A stretch of 64,000 nucleotides of DNA, taken from Hyella patelloides LEGE 07179. GTDB lineage: Bacteria; Cyanobacteriota; Cyanobacteriia; Cyanobacteriales; Xenococcaceae. The notes beneath the pieces are model-generated. The model saw only the letters and a list, made by a program, of their open reading frames with translations, made no database searches and was not told the origin of the DNA. This document shows, one piece after another, positions 63,303 through 64,000 of this stretch. Each line of letters begins with the position of its first letter. Position 1 is the first letter of the stretch. Position numbers and translations under genes: made by a program. Where the stretch lies: contig NZ_LR213767.1 in assembly GCF_900659865.1 (NCBI RefSeq), positions 1 to 64,000 on the forward strand. Direction: 5' to 3'.

Positions 63303-64000
63303 CTAAACAGCAGCCATCAACTTATCTGCTTGTTTTGCAGTTTCAAAGAAGTAGCGAACATTATCTTCGGGAGTCCCCACTAAAACGCCATGTCCTAAAT
63401 TGAGAATATGTCCCCAATTACCAGCTTTACGAATAGTATCAATAATGCGATCGCGGATCAAATCATGAGAACCGAATAAGACACCAGGATCGATATTACC
63501 CTGTACTTTCATTTCTTTACCTAATCTTTGTCTGGCTTCTGCCATATCTACTGTCCAGTCTACACTGACAATATCTACTCCAGACTTACCCATTCTTTCT
63601 AAGACTCCAGCACTACCACTGATGTAAAGAATTAGAGGGGTATCGGGGTGAGTTTCTTTAACCTGACGTACTATCTGTTGTTGATAGGGTAAAGCAAAAG
63701 TTTCGTAGTCTTGAGGACTTAAATTACCAGCCCAAGAATCAAATAATTGAACCACTTGTGCGCCACAGTCTATTTGATATTTTACATAAATTGCGATCGC
63801 ATCTGCAATTTTACTTAAAAACTGATGCAACATTGCGGGTTCATTAAAAGCCATTCCTTTGATAATAGAATAGTTTTTCGAGCTTTTACCTTCAATGGCG
63901 TAAGCTGCTAAAGTCCAAGGCGAACCTACAAACCCTAATAAAGTAGATTGATTGTTAACTTCCGATCTTAAAGATTGCAAAATAGTTTTGATAAAAGGTA
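63303..64000 (-). CDS. hemE: Uroporphyrinogen decarboxylase, partial
   Basis: 3' two thirds of hemE (about 232 aa visible); the 5' end lies beyond the window. HemE decarboxylates uroporphyrinogen III to coproporphyrinogen III in haem and chlorophyll synthesis. Conserved pieces: [92 protein letters not shown] and [18 protein letters not shown]. The frame is open to the window end, so the start at 63980 seen in the window is not the real start. Confidence 0.95.
   Translation of the reverse strand, partial: PFIKTILQSLRSEVNNQSTLLGFVGSPWTLAAYAIEGKSSKNYSIIKGMAFNEPAMLHQFLSKIADAIAIYVKYQIDCGAQVVQLFDSWAGNLSPQDYETFALPYQQQIVRQVKETHPDTPLILYISGSAGVLERMGKSGVDIVSVDWTVDMAEARQRLGKEMKVQGNIDPGVLFGSHDLIRDRIIDTIRKAGNWGHILNLGHGVLVGTPEDNVRYFFETAKQADKLMAAV

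Noticed and set aside
1-64000. tRNA or rRNA genes
   Set aside because: Read through for cloverleaf arms and CCA-type ends and for conserved rRNA blocks; none convincing was found. tRNAscan-SE would settle it.

Overview
The window is low-GC cyanobacterial DNA. Coding regions and spacers are peppered with the HIP1 octamer GCGATCGC, and the gene families are typically cyanobacterial: a PatA/PixG-led phototaxis operon, cyanobacteriochrome GAF domains, DUF3747, DUF4079, Uma2 and glcE. Large sensor proteins, many dispersed repeats and several transposon remnants suggest a sizeable genome, perhaps of a baeocyte-forming or colonial unicellular lineage (inference). I saw no rRNA, tRNA or CRISPR array.

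Layout. 1-9.2 kb: a membrane-anchored subtilase, holA, dcd, a pseudo-receiver/TM/PstS-like fusion, then a minus-strand group (small protein, PGM1-like ATP-grasp ligase overlapping a dihaem cytochrome c, and a NUMOD4/HNH homing-type endonuclease). 9.5-18.3 kb: ribokinase, two lone sugar ABC permeases, an AI-2E family exporter, a beta-lactamase-like serine hydrolase and an ECF sigma factor fused to about ten ankyrin repeats, translationally coupled to a tiny upstream ORF. 18.8-29.1 kb: a complete pix/tax operon (pixG-H-I-J-L plus a second cheW). Its chemoreceptor carries five phytochrome-type GAF domains, four with the bilin-attachment cysteine. 29.1-39.8 kb: a putative toroid-fold protein, two polytopic GT-C-like membrane proteins, a pentapeptide repeat protein, an RHS remnant, SelO, a DUF4079 membrane protein and a fasciclin protein. 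39.9-41.9 kb: an IS607-type element (serine recombinase plus TnpB). 42-48.3 kb: tldD broken by a one-base frameshift, an LRV-repeat protein, a 950-bp non-coding stretch with a strongly structured RNA-like segment, a GspE-N/pentapeptide fusion, a MITE and glcE. 48.6-56.2 kb: a 1890-aa hybrid histidine kinase followed by a REC-GGDEF-EAL protein. 57-64 kb: a zinc-ribbon protein convergent with rlmN, DUF3747 protein, Uma2 endonuclease, secreted protein, glycosyltransferase, NAD-epimerase, and the 3' part of hemE at the window edge.

The clearest functional unit is the light-responsive chemotaxis operon. PixJ would sense light through bilin GAF domains. PixI and the second CheW would link it to the CheA-like PixL, and PixH and PixG are the phosphoacceptor outputs, which in known systems steer type IV pili. 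The neighbouring 48.6-56.2 kb pair is a plausible second signalling module with a c-di-GMP output.

The most unusual items are the multi-chromophore PixJ with a recently duplicated GAF, the sigma-ankyrin fusion, the pseudo-receiver/periplasmic-binding fusion, dispersed palindromic repeats spliced in frame into a histidine kinase and into tnpB, and the pseudoknot-like candidate non-coding RNA near 45.1-45.25 kb.
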